Positions 26,228 through 35,186 are shown, counted from the first letter of the stretch. The stretch: 64,000 nucleotides of DNA from CAIYZT01 sp052387855 (GCA_052387855.1 JBQTIT010000003.1:106309-170308); one strand, 5' to 3'. Made by a program: numbers and translations. The notes: generated from the letters alone by a model not told the origin.

Positions 26228-26252
26228 CAAAACGGCCATCGCGGACCAAATA
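26224..26252 (+). promoter_or_regulatory. Sigma-70-type promoter for candidate small RNA
   Basis: A perfect -35 TTGACA (26224-26229) overlaps the MazF-like stop codon. After a 17-base spacer follows CAAATA (26247-26252), within an A/T-rich stretch running to 26255 that is unusual for this GC-rich sequence. Transcription would begin near 26259. Confidence 0.65.
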
Positions 26253-26258
26253 AAACCC

Positions 26259-26377
26259 GTTGCGGCTCTGGTTCACCATCCGTTTCAAGACCTCGCAAGA
26301 GGCCGTCAGGCCCGCCGGCGATAACAAGCCGTGGCCTGACGCAGGTACGACCCCGCCCGATTCGGGCGGGGTTTTTT
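26259..26377 (+). ncRNA. Candidate small RNA (about 118 nt) between mazF-like gene and recF
   Basis: A promoter, a structured body and a terminator line up within 154 bases and no open frame covers them. Stems: CCTC/GAGG closing a GCAA tetraloop (26291-26302); a 9-bp perfect stem CGTCAGGCC/GGCCTGACG (26304-26312 with 26333-26341) with an inner CGGC/GCCG stem (26316-26319, 26328-26331); and the terminator hairpin. It does not resemble tRNA, SRP RNA, tmRNA or RNase P by eye, and is too short for 6S RNA. It could alternatively be a leader/attenuator for recF, whose start is 38 bases after the T-run. Confidence 0.6.
26351..26377 (+). terminator. Rho-independent terminator upstream of recF
   Basis: CCCCGCCC (26351-26358) pairs with GGGCGGGG (26364-26371) around a GATTC loop and is followed by six T residues. 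This is one of the strongest intrinsic terminators in the window and isolates recF from transcription coming from dnaN. Confidence 0.93.
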
Positions 26378-26414
26378 CTTGTCAGATCGGCCAGCGCCGA
26401 CTATCCGGCCAAAC

Positions 26415-27506
26415 ATGGGTATGACCATCGCATCGCTGGAGTTGAGCCATTTCCGCTCTCACCGGGCCCTTCGGCTGGCGTTTGACGGCCGGCCGGTGGC
26501 GATCGTGGGGCCGAACGGGGCTGGCAAGACCAATATTCTGGAGGCGGTCTCGCTCTTGTCGCCGGGGCGGGGCCTGCGCCGGTCGGGGGCGGAGGAGCTG
26601 GCCCGCCGGCCCGAGGGGTTGGGCTGGCGGGTCGGCGCCGAAATCGGCGGGCTGGCGGCGGCGCATCGGGTGGAAACCGGCGCCGAGGCCGGTGCGGCGC
26701 GCTGGGTCCGGGTGGACGGCAAGCCGGGCACGCAACTGGGTCTGGCGCGGCTGACGCGGGTTCTGTGGCTGGTGCCGGCGATGGACCGGCTCTGGATCGA
26801 GGCGGCCGAGGGGCGGCGGCGGTTTGTCGACCGCATCGCCCTGTCGTTTCAGCCCGACCATGCCGAGGCGGTGCTGACCTATGACAAGGCCATGCGCGAA
26901 CGCAACCGGCTCTTGAAGGACGAAATCACGGACGCCGGCTGGTATGGCGCGCTGGAGGGGGCGATGGCGGCGGCGGCGGCCCGCATCACCGCCAACCGCG
27001 CGGCGGCGCTGGGGCGGCTGGCGGCGGCGCAGGGCGGCGAGGGCGGCTTTCCGCGCGCCGAGCTTTCGCTGGTCGAGCCGGACGGACCTGCGCCCGAAGC
27101 GGCCGGGGATCTTGCGCTGGTCTGGGCCGAGGGTCGGCGGCGCGACATGGCGGCGGGCCGCACGCTGATCGGGCCGCACCGGACCGACCTGCGGGCGGTT
27201 TACGCGGCCAAGGGGGTGGCGGCGGACCAATGCTCGACCGGTGAGCAGAAGGCGCTGCTGATCAGCCTGATCCTGTCGAACGCCCGGGCCCTGCGGGCCG
27301 ATCTGGGGCAGGCGCCGGTGCTTTTGCTGGACGAGGTCGCCGCACATCTGGACGCGGCGCGACGGGCGGCGCTTTATGACGAGATCGTCGCACTCGGGGC
27401 GCAGGCGCTGATGACCGGCACCGAGGCGGGGCTGTTCGAGGCCATGGGCGGACGGGCGCAGATGCTGCGGCTGCGCGAGGATGCGGGGGAATCGAGGGTC
27501 GAATGA
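26415..27506 (+). CDS. recF: DNA replication/repair ATPase RecF
   Basis: RecF is an SMC-like ATPase that loads RecA at gaps with RecO and RecR. The 363-residue protein has the N-terminal LSHFRSHRAL and Walker A GPNGAGKTN motifs, a signature-like STGEQKALLISLIL segment and Walker B LLLDEVAAHLD. I use ATG 26415; ATG 26421 is equally possible and no strong ribosome site separates them. It is detached from dnaN by the MazF-like gene and a terminator. The stop overlaps the next ATG (ATGA). Confidence 0.94.
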   Translation: MGMTIASLELSHFRSHRALRLAFDGRPVAIVGPNGAGKTNILEAVSLLSPGRGLRRSGAEELARRPEGLGWRVGAEIGGLAAAHRVETGAEAGAARWVRVDGKPGTQLGLARLTRVLWLVPAMDRLWIEAAEGRRRFVDRIALSFQPDHAEAVLTYDKAMRERNRLLKDEITDAGWYGALEGAMAAAAARITANRAAALGRLAAAQGGEGGFPRAELSLVEPDGPAPEAAGDLALVWAEGRRRDMAAGRTLIGPHRTDLRAVYAAKGVAADQCSTGEQKALLISLILSNARALRADLGQAPVLLLDEVAAHLDAARRAALYDEIVALGAQALMTGTEAGLFEAMGGRAQMLRLREDAGESRVE

Positions 27507-28453
27507 CGGCACGGCAAAGGGTCAGCCTGATCACGCTTGGCGTTCGCGATCTGGCGACGGCGCGCGGCTTTTACGCCCGGATGGGCTGGCAAGAGGTCGA
27601 GCGGGCCGAGGGCGTCGCCTTTTTCCAGATGCAGGGGCAGGTGCTGGCGCTTTACGGACGTGCCGATCTGGCGGCGGATCAGGGCCGGGCCGAGGCCGAA
27701 CTGGGCAGCGGGGCGATGACGCTGGCGCAGAATTTCGGCTCGGCCGCCGAGGTTGACGCGGCCTTTGCCGCAGCGCTGGCGGCGGGGGGCCGGGGGCTCA
27801 AGCCGCCCGCGCCGGTGTTCTGGGGCGGCTACAGCGGCTATTGGGCAGACCCCGATGGGCATGTCTGGGAGCTGGCGCACAACCCGTTCTGGCCGCTCTT
27901 GCCCGACGGGCGGCTGGTGCTGCCGGGGCAGATCGAAACCATCCACGAGACCGACCTTGGCGCCGGTGACGAGGCGCAGATTGCCGCGCTGCTGGCGCGG
28001 TGCTTTGACACCGACTTTGGCGGGCGCAGCTTTTTCCGCACGCGGCATCATCTGCGGCTGGTGATCCGCGAGGCGGGCGCGATCGTGGCGCATATGGCGA
28101 TCCAGTTCCGCGCGGTGCGGCTGGGCGGGCGCCTGCTGGATGTGGCGGCGCTGGGCGATGTGGCCACGCACCCCGATCACCGGGGCCGGGGCCTTGCCGG
28201 GCGCCTGTTGCAGGCCGCCATCGCCGAGGCGCGGGGCGCGCGGGCGGCGCATTTCCTCCTCTTCGGCACCGCCGGGCTTTATGCGGCGGCGGGGTTCGCG
28301 CCGGCGGGCAACCCGCTGGTCTATGTCGAGATCGACGGCGCGCAGACCGGCGCGCTGCGGCGCGAGCGGGCCGAGGCGCTGAGGGTGCTTGACCTTGGCG
28401 CCGCGCCGTGGGAGCCGGAGGCGGAACTTGACCTGCTCGGGGGGCTGTTCTGA
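27503..28453 (+). CDS. VOC-domain and GNAT acetyltransferase fusion protein
   Basis: The 316-residue protein joins two enzyme folds. Residues about 7-127 form a VOC/glyoxalase domain (LGVRDLATARGFYARMGW at the start, YWADPDGHVWELAHNPFW at the end). Residues about 150-300 form a GNAT N-acetyltransferase with the acetyl-CoA loop HPDHRGRGLAGRLL. The GNAT part resembles EIS/predicted N-acetyltransferases. Substrates are unknown; a combined detoxification or resistance role is a guess. It is coupled to recF by an ATGA overlap and lies two bases before a LysE-type exporter. Confidence 0.8.
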   Translation: MTARQRVSLITLGVRDLATARGFYARMGWQEVERAEGVAFFQMQGQVLALYGRADLAADQGRAEAELGSGAMTLAQNFGSAAEVDAAFAAALAAGGRGLKPPAPVFWGGYSGYWADPDGHVWELAHNPFWPLLPDGRLVLPGQIETIHETDLGAGDEAQIAALLARCFDTDFGGRSFFRTRHHLRLVIREAGAIVAHMAIQFRAVRLGGRLLDVAALGDVATHPDHRGRGLAGRLLQAAIAEARGARAAHFLLFGTAGLYAAAGFAPAGNPLVYVEIDGAQTGALRRERAEALRVLDLGAAPWEPEAELDLLGGLF

Positions 28454-28455
28454 TC

Positions 28456-29076
28456 GTGACCATCACCGGCTACGGCCTTTTTCTGTACGCCCTCGGGCTG
28501 GCCGGGCTCTGGGTGGTGCCGGGGCCGGTCTGGGTGGCGCTGACCGCGCGGGCGCTGTCGGGCGGCATGGCGGCGGCCTGGCCGCTGGCCGTGGGGGTCG
28601 CGATCGGCGATCTTTTCTGGCCGCTGGCGGCAATTCTGGGGCTTTCGTGGATCGACAGCCTCTATGGCGATCTGTTGTCGCTGCTGCGCTGGGTCGCGGC
28701 GGGGGTGTTTCTGGCCATGGGCATCCTGCTGCTCCGCCGTCCCTCGGCCACGATGAGCGCGGACAGCCGGCTGACGCGGCCGGGGCGCTGGGCGGGGTTT
28801 TCCGTGGGCGTGGCGGCGGTGATCGGCAACCCCAAGGCGATCCTGTTCTACATGGGGGCGCTGCCGGGATTTTTCACGCTGGGCGCGCTGACGCCGGTTG
28901 ACATCGGGCTGATCATCGCCGTCTCGGCGGCCATTCCGATGGCGGGAAATCTGGCGCTGGCGCTGTTTCTGGACCGGGCGCGGGCGCTCTTGTCAAGCCC
29001 CGCGCAGGTCCGGCGGATGAACATGATTTCCGGCGGCCTTCTGGTGGCGGTCGGGCTGGTTATCCCCTTTCTCTGA
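28456..29076 (+). CDS. LysE/RhtB family amino-acid exporter
   Basis: This 206-residue membrane protein starts with GTG 28456, two bases after the preceding stop. It shows five to six hydrophobic segments and the LysE family opening with WVVPGPVWVALTARALSGG, plus the GNPKAILFYMGALPGFF segment in the middle. LysE/RhtB proteins export amino acids or homoserine lactone-like compounds; the substrate cannot be told. The recF-VOC/GNAT-LysE order suggests one transcript ending before gyrB. Confidence 0.87.
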   Translation: MTITGYGLFLYALGLAGLWVVPGPVWVALTARALSGGMAAAWPLAVGVAIGDLFWPLAAILGLSWIDSLYGDLLSLLRWVAAGVFLAMGILLLRRPSATMSADSRLTRPGRWAGFSVGVAAVIGNPKAILFYMGALPGFFTLGALTPVDIGLIIAVSAAIPMAGNLALALFLDRARALLSSPAQVRRMNMISGGLLVAVGLVIPFL

Positions 29077-29099
29077 CCGCTAAATCTTGTGTCCAAGGG

Positions 29100-29127
29100 G
29101 TGACATCCCCCCCCGGAACCGCTATAA
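29100..29127 (+). promoter_or_regulatory. Probable gyrB promoter
   Basis: GTGACA (29100-29105) and TATAAA (29122-29127) with a 16-base spacer lie in the 81-base gap before gyrB. The start point would be near 29135, giving a short leader of about 20 bases. Confidence 0.55.
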
Positions 29128-29157
29128 ATCGCGGGCACGATCAAGGGTAAACGACCG

Positions 29158-31608
29158 ATGGCCACAGAGCCCAAGAAGCCGGCAAGCTACGACGCGGATT
29201 CCATCAAGGTTCTCAAGGGTCTGGAGGCGGTTCGCAAGCGTCCGGGCATGTATATCGGCGATACCGACGACGGCTCGGGCCTGCACCACATGGTCTATGA
29301 GGTGGTGGACAACGGCATCGACGAGGCGCTGGCCGGCCATGCCACCGCCGTCACCGTGATCATCCATGCCGACGACTCTGTTTCGGTGCGCGACAACGGG
29401 CGCGGCATCCCGGTCGACATCCATCCCGAAGAGGGCGTCTCGGCCGCCGAGGTCATCATGACCCAGCTTCACGCGGGCGGCAAATTCAACAACACCGACG
29501 AGGGCGGCAACGCCTACAAGGTCTCGGGCGGCTTGCACGGGGTTGGCGTTTCGGTGGTGAACGCGCTGTCGGAATGGCTGGAACTGACGGTCTGGCGCAA
29601 CGACAAGGAGTATCGCGCGCGATTCGAACATGGCGACTGCGTTGTGCATGTGCACGAGGTTGGCCCGGCGCCGGGGATGCGCGGCACCGAGGTGCGGTTT
29701 CTCGCCTCGGCCAAGTCGAACATCCCCGAGGGGACGTTTTCCAACCTCGACTACAGCTTCAAGACGCTGGAAAACCGGCTGCGCGAGCTGGCGTTTCTGA
29801 ATTCCGGCGTGCGGATCATCGTCGAAGACCTGCGTCACGCCGAAGAGCTGCGCAGCGAGCTGTTCTACGAAGGCGGGGTTCGGGAATATGTGAAATACCT
29901 CGACCGTTCGAAAACCTCGATCATGTCCGAGCCGATCTACATGATCGGCGAGCGGGCGGGCATCACGGTTGAAGTCGCGATGTGGTGGAACGACGGCTAC
30001 AACGAGATGGTGCTGCCCTTTACCAACAACATCCCGCAGCGCGATGGCGGCACGCATCTGGCCGGCTTTCGCGGTGCGCTGACGCGGACAGTGGGCGCCT
30101 ACGCGCAATCCTCTGGCATCGCGAAAAAGGAAAAGATCGACTTTACCGGCGATGACGCGCGCGAGGGGCTGACCTGCGTGCTGTCGGTCAAGGTGCCGGA
30201 CCCCAAGTTTTCCAGCCAGACCAAGGACAAGCTGGTTTCCTCCGAGGTGCGCCCGGCGGTGGAGAACATGGTCAATGAAAAGCTGGCCGAGTGGTTCGAA
30301 GAGAATCCGGCCAACGCCCGCATCATCGTCGGCAAGATCATCGAGGCGGCACTGGCGCGCGAGGCGGCGCGCAAGGCGCGCGAGCTGACCCGGCGCAAGA
30401 CCGCGCTGGATATCGCCTCCCTGCCCGGCAAGCTGGCGGACTGTCAGGAGCGCGACCCGTCCAAGTCTGAGCTGTTTCTGGTCGAGGGCGATTCAGCCGG
30501 CGGCTCGGCCAAGCAGGGCCGCTCGCGGTCCAATCAGGCGGTGCTGCCGCTCAAGGGCAAGATCCTGAACGTCGAACGCGCGCGCTTTGACCGCATGCTG
30601 GCCAGTCAGGAGATTGGCACGCTGATCACCGCGCTCGGCACCGGCATCGGGCGGGACGAGTTCAACATCGACAAGCTGCGCTACCACAAGGTCGTGATCA
30701 TGACCGACGCCGACGTGGACGGCGCGCATATCCGCACGCTTCTGTTGACGTTCTTTTTCCGGCAGATGCCGGCGCTGATCGAGGGGGGATATCTCTATAT
30801 CGCGCAGCCGCCGCTCTACAAGGTCGCGCGCGGCAAGTCCGAGGTCTATCTGAAGGATCAGGCCGCGCTTGAGGAGTATCTGATCACGATGGGCATCGAG
30901 GGCGCTGTGCTGCGCCTGCAAAGCGGCGAAGAAATCGCCGGCGCCGACCTTGCCCGCGTGATCGAAGGCGCCCGCGCCTTTCGCCGGGTGCTGGACGCCT
31001 TTCCCACCCATTACCCGCGCTGGATCCTTGAACAGGCGGCGCTGGCGGGGGCGTTTGACCCCGGCCGGGCGGACGACGACCTGCAAAAGGTGGCCGATCA
31101 GGTGGCGCTGCGGCTCAATCTGGTGGCGGCCGAGTATGAAAAGGGCTGGACAGGGCGGATCACGCAGGACCACGGCATCCGCCTCAGCCGGGTGCTGCGC
31201 GGGGTCGAGGAGTTGCGCACGCTGGACGGCGCCGTGCTGCGGTCAAGCGAGGCGCGGCGGCTTTCGGCCGTCTCGCGCGAGACGCGCGAGGTGTACCGCG
31301 CGCCGGGCCGTCTGATGCGCAAGGACCGCGAGCAGCCGGTCTATGGCCCGATCGACCTGTTGAAGTCGGTGCTGGCCGAGGGCGAAAAGGGCCTGACGCT
31401 GCAACGCTACAAGGGTCTGGGCGAGATGAACCCCGAACAGCTTTGGGAAACCACGCTGGACCCCGAGGCGCGCACCCTGCTTCAGGTCAGGGTCGAGGAT
31501 CTGGCCGAGGCCGACGACATCTTTACCAAGCTGATGGGCGACGTGGTCGAGCCGCGCCGGGACTTCATCCAGTCCAACGCGCTGAACGTCGAGCATCTGG
31601 ACACCTGA
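29158..31608 (+). CDS. gyrB: DNA gyrase subunit B
   Basis: GyrB provides ATP-driven strand passage for negative supercoiling. The 816-residue protein has the GHKL ATPase domain (KRPGMYIGDT, EVVDNGIDEA with the catalytic Glu, HAGGKFNN, GLHGVGVSVVNAL), the transducer, and the TOPRIM domain with EGDSAGGSAKQGR and DADVDGAHIRTLL. The C-terminus carries QRYKGLGEMNPEQLWET. It is slightly longer than the typical 805 residues because of the segment around residues 590-700. It ends the plus-strand run and converges with an aldo/keto reductase. Confidence 0.97.
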   Translation: MATEPKKPASYDADSIKVLKGLEAVRKRPGMYIGDTDDGSGLHHMVYEVVDNGIDEALAGHATAVTVIIHADDSVSVRDNGRGIPVDIHPEEGVSAAEVIMTQLHAGGKFNNTDEGGNAYKVSGGLHGVGVSVVNALSEWLELTVWRNDKEYRARFEHGDCVVHVHEVGPAPGMRGTEVRFLASAKSNIPEGTFSNLDYSFKTLENRLRELAFLNSGVRIIVEDLRHAEELRSELFYEGGVREYVKYLDRSKTSIMSEPIYMIGERAGITVEVAMWWNDGYNEMVLPFTNNIPQRDGGTHLAGFRGALTRTVGAYAQSSGIAKKEKIDFTGDDAREGLTCVLSVKVPDPKFSSQTKDKLVSSEVRPAVENMVNEKLAEWFEENPANARIIVGKIIEAALAREAARKARELTRRKTALDIASLPGKLADCQERDPSKSELFLVEGDSAGGSAKQGRSRSNQAVLPLKGKILNVERARFDRMLASQEIGTLITALGTGIGRDEFNIDKLRYHKVVIMTDADVDGAHIRTLLLTFFFRQMPALIEGGYLYIAQPPLYKVARGKSEVYLKDQAALEEYLITMGIEGAVLRLQSGEEIAGADLARVIEGARAFRRVLDAFPTHYPRWILEQAALAGAFDPGRADDDLQKVADQVALRLNLVAAEYEKGWTGRITQDHGIRLSRVLRGVEELRTLDGAVLRSSEARRLSAVSRETREVYRAPGRLMRKDREQPVYGPIDLLKSVLAEGEKGLTLQRYKGLGEMNPEQLWETTLDPEARTLLQVRVEDLAEADDIFTKLMGDVVEPRRDFIQSNALNVEHLDT

Positions 31609-31652
31609 GGCGGGGGCGGGCGCGCCTTTACGTTGCCGCCTGAACCGAACCC

Positions 31653-32588
31653 TCAGCCCGCAGCCGAAAGCGCAGCCAATTCCTCGGCCGGCAGCACCAG
31701 ACGCGCGCCGCGCATCAGGCTTTGCACCTGCGTCACCGATGTGGCCGAGGCGATGGGCCCGGCGATGCCCGGCTGCGCGATGATCCAGGCCAGCGCGATC
31801 TCGGCCAGTGCCGCGCCGGTGCGCGCGGCCACGCCGTCCATCGCCTCCAGGATCGCCATCCCGCGCGGGGTCATGAAGCGCTCGGCGCTGCCCGCCCGCG
31901 CACCCTTGAGGTCGGCCTTTGTGCGGTACTTGCCGGTCAGAAAACCCGCCGAAAGCCCGTAATAGGGAATGCCGCCCAGCCCGTTGGCCAGGCAGATCTG
32001 CTGCACCGGCCCCTCAAAGGCGCTGCGGTTCAAGAGGTTGAATTCGTTCTGCACCGTCTGATAGCGCGGCAGCCCCCTGGCGGCCGACAGGTCCAGCGCG
32101 GTCCCGAGCAGCTTTTCATCATAGTTGCAGGCGCCGATGGCGCGCACCTTGCCGGCCCGGATCAGCCGGTCATAGGCGCCAAGCGTTTCGTCCTGGGGCG
32201 TCGCCGGGTCGGGCCAGTGGGTCTGGTACAGGTCGATCACATCGGTCTGCAACCGGCGCAGCGAGTCCTCGACCGCCGCCACGATCCGCGCGGCGCTCAG
32301 GTCGCGCCCCTCCAGCCCCATCGTCATGCCGACCTTGGTGCACAGAACCACCCGGCCCCTTGTGCCCCGCGCCCGCATCCAGCGGCCGATGATCCGCTCG
32401 CTTTCGCTGTCGTTTCCGGGCGCCCAGCGGGAATAGACATCGGCGGTGTCGATGGCGTTGAAACCCTCGCCCACAAAGGCATCAAGCACGGCGAAAGAGG
32501 TTGCCTCGTCCGCCGTCCAGCCAAGGACATTGCCGCCCAGAACCAGGGGCTCGGTCGTCAGCCCCGACTGGCCAAGCGGGCGGCGCAT
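31653..32588 (-). CDS. Aldo/keto reductase
   Basis: This 311-residue NAD(P)H-dependent oxidoreductase has the AKR catalytic set: Asp and Tyr in NAIDTADVYSRW, Lys in VVLCTKVGM and His in YQTHWPD. The C-terminal SATSVTQVQSLM segment binds the cofactor. It belongs to the group of general stress/YdjG-type reductases; the substrate is unknown. The ATG begins immediately after the hemY stop codon, so it may be the last gene of the hemD-side minus-strand operon. Confidence 0.9.
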   Translation of the reverse strand: MRRPLGQSGLTTEPLVLGGNVLGWTADEATSFAVLDAFVGEGFNAIDTADVYSRWAPGNDSESERIIGRWMRARGTRGRVVLCTKVGMTMGLEGRDLSAARIVAAVEDSLRRLQTDVIDLYQTHWPDPATPQDETLGAYDRLIRAGKVRAIGACNYDEKLLGTALDLSAARGLPRYQTVQNEFNLLNRSAFEGPVQQICLANGLGGIPYYGLSAGFLTGKYRTKADLKGARAGSAERFMTPRGMAILEAMDGVAARTGAALAEIALAWIIAQPGIAGPIASATSVTQVQSLMRGARLVLPAEELAALSAAG

Positions 32589-34043
32589 CTACTCCCCCCG
32601 CCGGACGATGGCCTCAAGGTCGATTTCGGGCTCTGGTACCGGCGCCTTGGGGGCGGCGGGCTTTTCCGGGGTCCTGACCAGCAGCGGCAGCATCTCGGTC
32701 CCGGTGGCCGAGCCGCCGGGGCCTTCGGGCGGCTCGCGCCAGGCAAGCGTGTCAAAGCCCGAGCAGTTCGAGCAGATCGGCGCCCAGGCGGCATGGATCG
32801 CCTGGCAATTGTCGCAGCACCACTGCGGCCCGCGCGGCGCGGTCAGGGCCCGGGTCAGCCAGCCGCGCACCACCGCGTCATCAGACCCCTCGCCGCGCTC
32901 GATGGCGGCCATGATGGTCAGGGTGCGCTGGGTCGGGTGGGTGTCGGCCAGATCGCCCAGGGCCCGGCGCGCGGCGGGAAAGCTTTCGGCGGCGATGTTC
33001 AATTCGGCCAGCAAGAGCCGGGTTTCGGCGTGGTCGGTGTGCAGCCCCGTCAGGGCGGCAAAGCGTTTCAGCCGGGCTGTCGCGGACTCCTCGGGCTCGA
33101 TTTCGGCAAAGGCGGCGGCCAGGTCGGGGTGGGGCTGCGCCTCCCAGGCCTTTTTCAGCACGCGGGCGGCGTTCTTTTTGTCGCCGGTCAGGATATAGCT
33201 GCGCGCGGCCATGGCGGCGGCGGGGATCAGGTCGGGCGAAAGCTTGTTGGCGGCGATGGCGGCCTCGCGCGCCTCGATGCTGGCGCTTTCGTCCAGCACG
33301 CCCTTGGCCTGCTGCAACGCCAGCACCGCATCGCGCCGCTTGTAGACATCCTTGGGCAGGCTGCCGCCCTTTTGCTTGGCCCTCAGCGTCTGGCGCGCGC
33401 CGGTCCAGTCGGCCGAATCCGATTGCAGTTTCAGCAGGATATCCTGCGTCTCGGCATGGCGCGGCTTGAGGGCAAAGGCCTTTTCGGCCAGCGCGAGCGC
33501 GGTCAGCGTGTCGCCCTCGGCCAGGCGCTGCTTCATCAGACCGCGAATGCCGACAAAGCGGGTCTCGGGGTTGGACAGCAGTTCCTTGTAGGCCTCGGTA
33601 GCCTTCTGTCCGTCGCCGACAGCCTCGGCGGCCTGGGCGAGCAGCAGCGTCGTCAGTTCGGGCTGGTCGAGGTATTTCTGTGCCCGCTGCGCCTTGATCA
33701 GCGCCAGCCGCCCCTCGCCCGAGGCCAGCGCGATCAGCCCGTCGCTGACCGCCTGATAGCCGCGCTTTTCGCGGTTGCGGTCGAAATAGCGCGAGATGGC
33801 GGTCTCGTCGCCGTTCAGAAAGTGCAAGGTGGCCAGGACAAGCTGGACCAGCTTGATCACGCCCCAGGTCAGGAGCAAAAGCAGCAGGCCCGCGATGACG
33901 GTTTGCAGCGGCCCCAGGCTGAATTCCCAGCCCGCCAGCGCGATGCGCAGGCTGCCGCCGGTTTCGACCAGCACCGCGCCGCCAAGGCCCAGCGCGGCCA
34001 CCAGCGCGACGAAAAACAGGATCCGGGCGACGGTCCAGAGCAT
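32589..34043 (-). CDS. hemY: HemY-type TPR membrane protein with C-terminal zinc ribbon
   Basis: The 484-residue protein has two N-terminal membrane segments (about residues 3-25 and 42-68), then TPR-like helices, as in the HemY N-domain family. It is linked by gene order to haem synthesis, but its role is structural or regulatory; it is not protoporphyrinogen oxidase. The C-terminus has a probable zinc ribbon, C410-x2-C413 and C424-x2-C427. I start at ATG 34043, overlapping the upstream stop (TGATG); GTG 34046 is possible. Confidence 0.85.
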   Translation of the reverse strand: MLWTVARILFFVALVAALGLGGAVLVETGGSLRIALAGWEFSLGPLQTVIAGLLLLLLTWGVIKLVQLVLATLHFLNGDETAISRYFDRNREKRGYQAVSDGLIALASGEGRLALIKAQRAQKYLDQPELTTLLLAQAAEAVGDGQKATEAYKELLSNPETRFVGIRGLMKQRLAEGDTLTALALAEKAFALKPRHAETQDILLKLQSDSADWTGARQTLRAKQKGGSLPKDVYKRRDAVLALQQAKGVLDESASIEAREAAIAANKLSPDLIPAAAMAARSYILTGDKKNAARVLKKAWEAQPHPDLAAAFAEIEPEESATARLKRFAALTGLHTDHAETRLLLAELNIAAESFPAARRALGDLADTHPTQRTLTIMAAIERGEGSDDAVVRGWLTRALTAPRGPQWCCDNCQAIHAAWAPICSNCSGFDTLAWREPPEGPGGSATGTEMLPLLVRTPEKPAAPKAPVPEPEIDLEAIVRRGE

Positions 34044-35110
34044 CACGGCGCCAGGTCCGCGGTCAGGGTGGCAAGCGCCTCCAGCGCGGTCTGCCGGCGC
34101 TCGGCATCAGCGCGCCAGCCGGCCAGCGCGGTCTGGGCGACATCGGGCAGGCCGCCCAGTTCGGCCAGCGCCGCGCCCACATCGCCGGCCGCCAGGGCCG
34201 CCTCGGCGCGGGAAAGGATCGCGTCGGGATCGTCGCCCGCCCGCGCTGTCAGCGACCGCGCCCCGACCTGCGTGCGCAGGAACGACAGGGCGCGCTCGGT
34301 CCAGGTCTGGCCCATGTCCGCCTTGAGCGCGGCCTCCAGCGCGGCGCGGGCGGCCGGCGGAAAGCTGTCTTGCAGCGCCTTCAGCCCGGGCAGGCCAGAG
34401 GCGCCGGCAACCAGCGGCTCGGGCAGGGCCACCCCGTCAAACGCCTGAAGGGCAAAGCCATAGGGCGCGCCGGCGTCCAGCGCTGCGCCGATCTGCAACA
34501 GCGCCCCCTGCCGGGCCGAGGCCGCCGCCTGCGCCAGCGTGCTGGCCTGCATCGCCTCGGCCGCTGCCTTGGCGCGGTCCAGCGCCGCGGCAAGCTCGGC
34601 GCTGGCGGCGTCGATCTGCGCCTGCGCGATGCCGCCGGCCTTGATCGCCTCGATTTCGGCGCGCAGGCCGTTCAGTGCGGCGCGGTCGGCCGGGGAAAGG
34701 CCGCCCTCTGCGCGCGCCTCAAGCGCCGTGAGGCGGCTTTCTAGCGCGCCAAGGTTCAGCGCGGCAAGCTGCGCCTCTTGCGCCTCCAGTCGGGCGGCAA
34801 GGCCCTCGGTCTGCGGCGGCGGCACGGCGGCCAGATCGGCGCGCAGCGTGGCGGTCTCTTCCGCAAGCGCCCCGAGCGCCTGCTCCAGCGCCGCAAGCTG
34901 TACGCTCTGGTCAGCCGTGTCCGGGCTGAGCATGTCAAGCCGCGCCGCGCTGAATCCCAGCCCGCCCGCCACGGCGCCGCCCAGCACCAGCGCCGCAAGG
35001 CTGCCCCGTCCCGACCGGCGCGGCGCGGGCTGTGGCGGCAGGGCGGCGTCGCCCCGGGGGGTCGTCCCGGCAGAGAGCGCGTCAGGATCGTCGGCTTGGG
35101 TCTGGGACAT
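34043..35110 (-). CDS. Mitofilin-like inner-membrane protein (Mic60 homologue candidate)
   Basis: The 355-residue protein has a Pro-rich cytoplasmic N-terminus, one membrane segment (about residues 37-54), a long Ala/Leu/Glu coiled coil (65-185) and a folded helical C-terminal part, the plan of alphaproteobacterial mitofilin/Mic60. In this class the gene usually sits with hemD and hemY, as it does here. Mic60 proteins shape membrane invaginations, including photosynthetic ones. Start: ATG 35110 has GGAAAG about eight bases upstream; the open frame continues to 35155. The gene lies 76 bases behind hemD. Confidence 0.75.
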   Translation of the reverse strand: MSQTQADDPDALSAGTTPRGDAALPPQPAPRRSGRGSLAALVLGGAVAGGLGFSAARLDMLSPDTADQSVQLAALEQALGALAEETATLRADLAAVPPPQTEGLAARLEAQEAQLAALNLGALESRLTALEARAEGGLSPADRAALNGLRAEIEAIKAGGIAQAQIDAASAELAAALDRAKAAAEAMQASTLAQAAASARQGALLQIGAALDAGAPYGFALQAFDGVALPEPLVAGASGLPGLKALQDSFPPAARAALEAALKADMGQTWTERALSFLRTQVGARSLTARAGDDPDAILSRAEAALAAGDVGAALAELGGLPDVAQTALAGWRADAERRQTALEALATLTADLAP

Positions 35111-35186
35111 GCAAAGATCTTTCCGGCCGGCGCCGGCCTTGGCGATCCGGCCCATGCGTCAGACTAATGCGCGCCTGACCGAAGGT

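Noticed and set aside
26259..26377. 6S RNA or SRP RNA for the RNA candidate
   Set aside because: It is too short for 6S, has no central bubble flanked by long arms, and lacks the GGAAGCAGC loop of SRP RNA.
31722..34448. A 908-codon plus-strand frame opposite the aldo/keto reductase and hemY
   Set aside because: Composition is that of antisense frames (Gly/Gln/Arg/His-rich) and both opposite genes are well supported.
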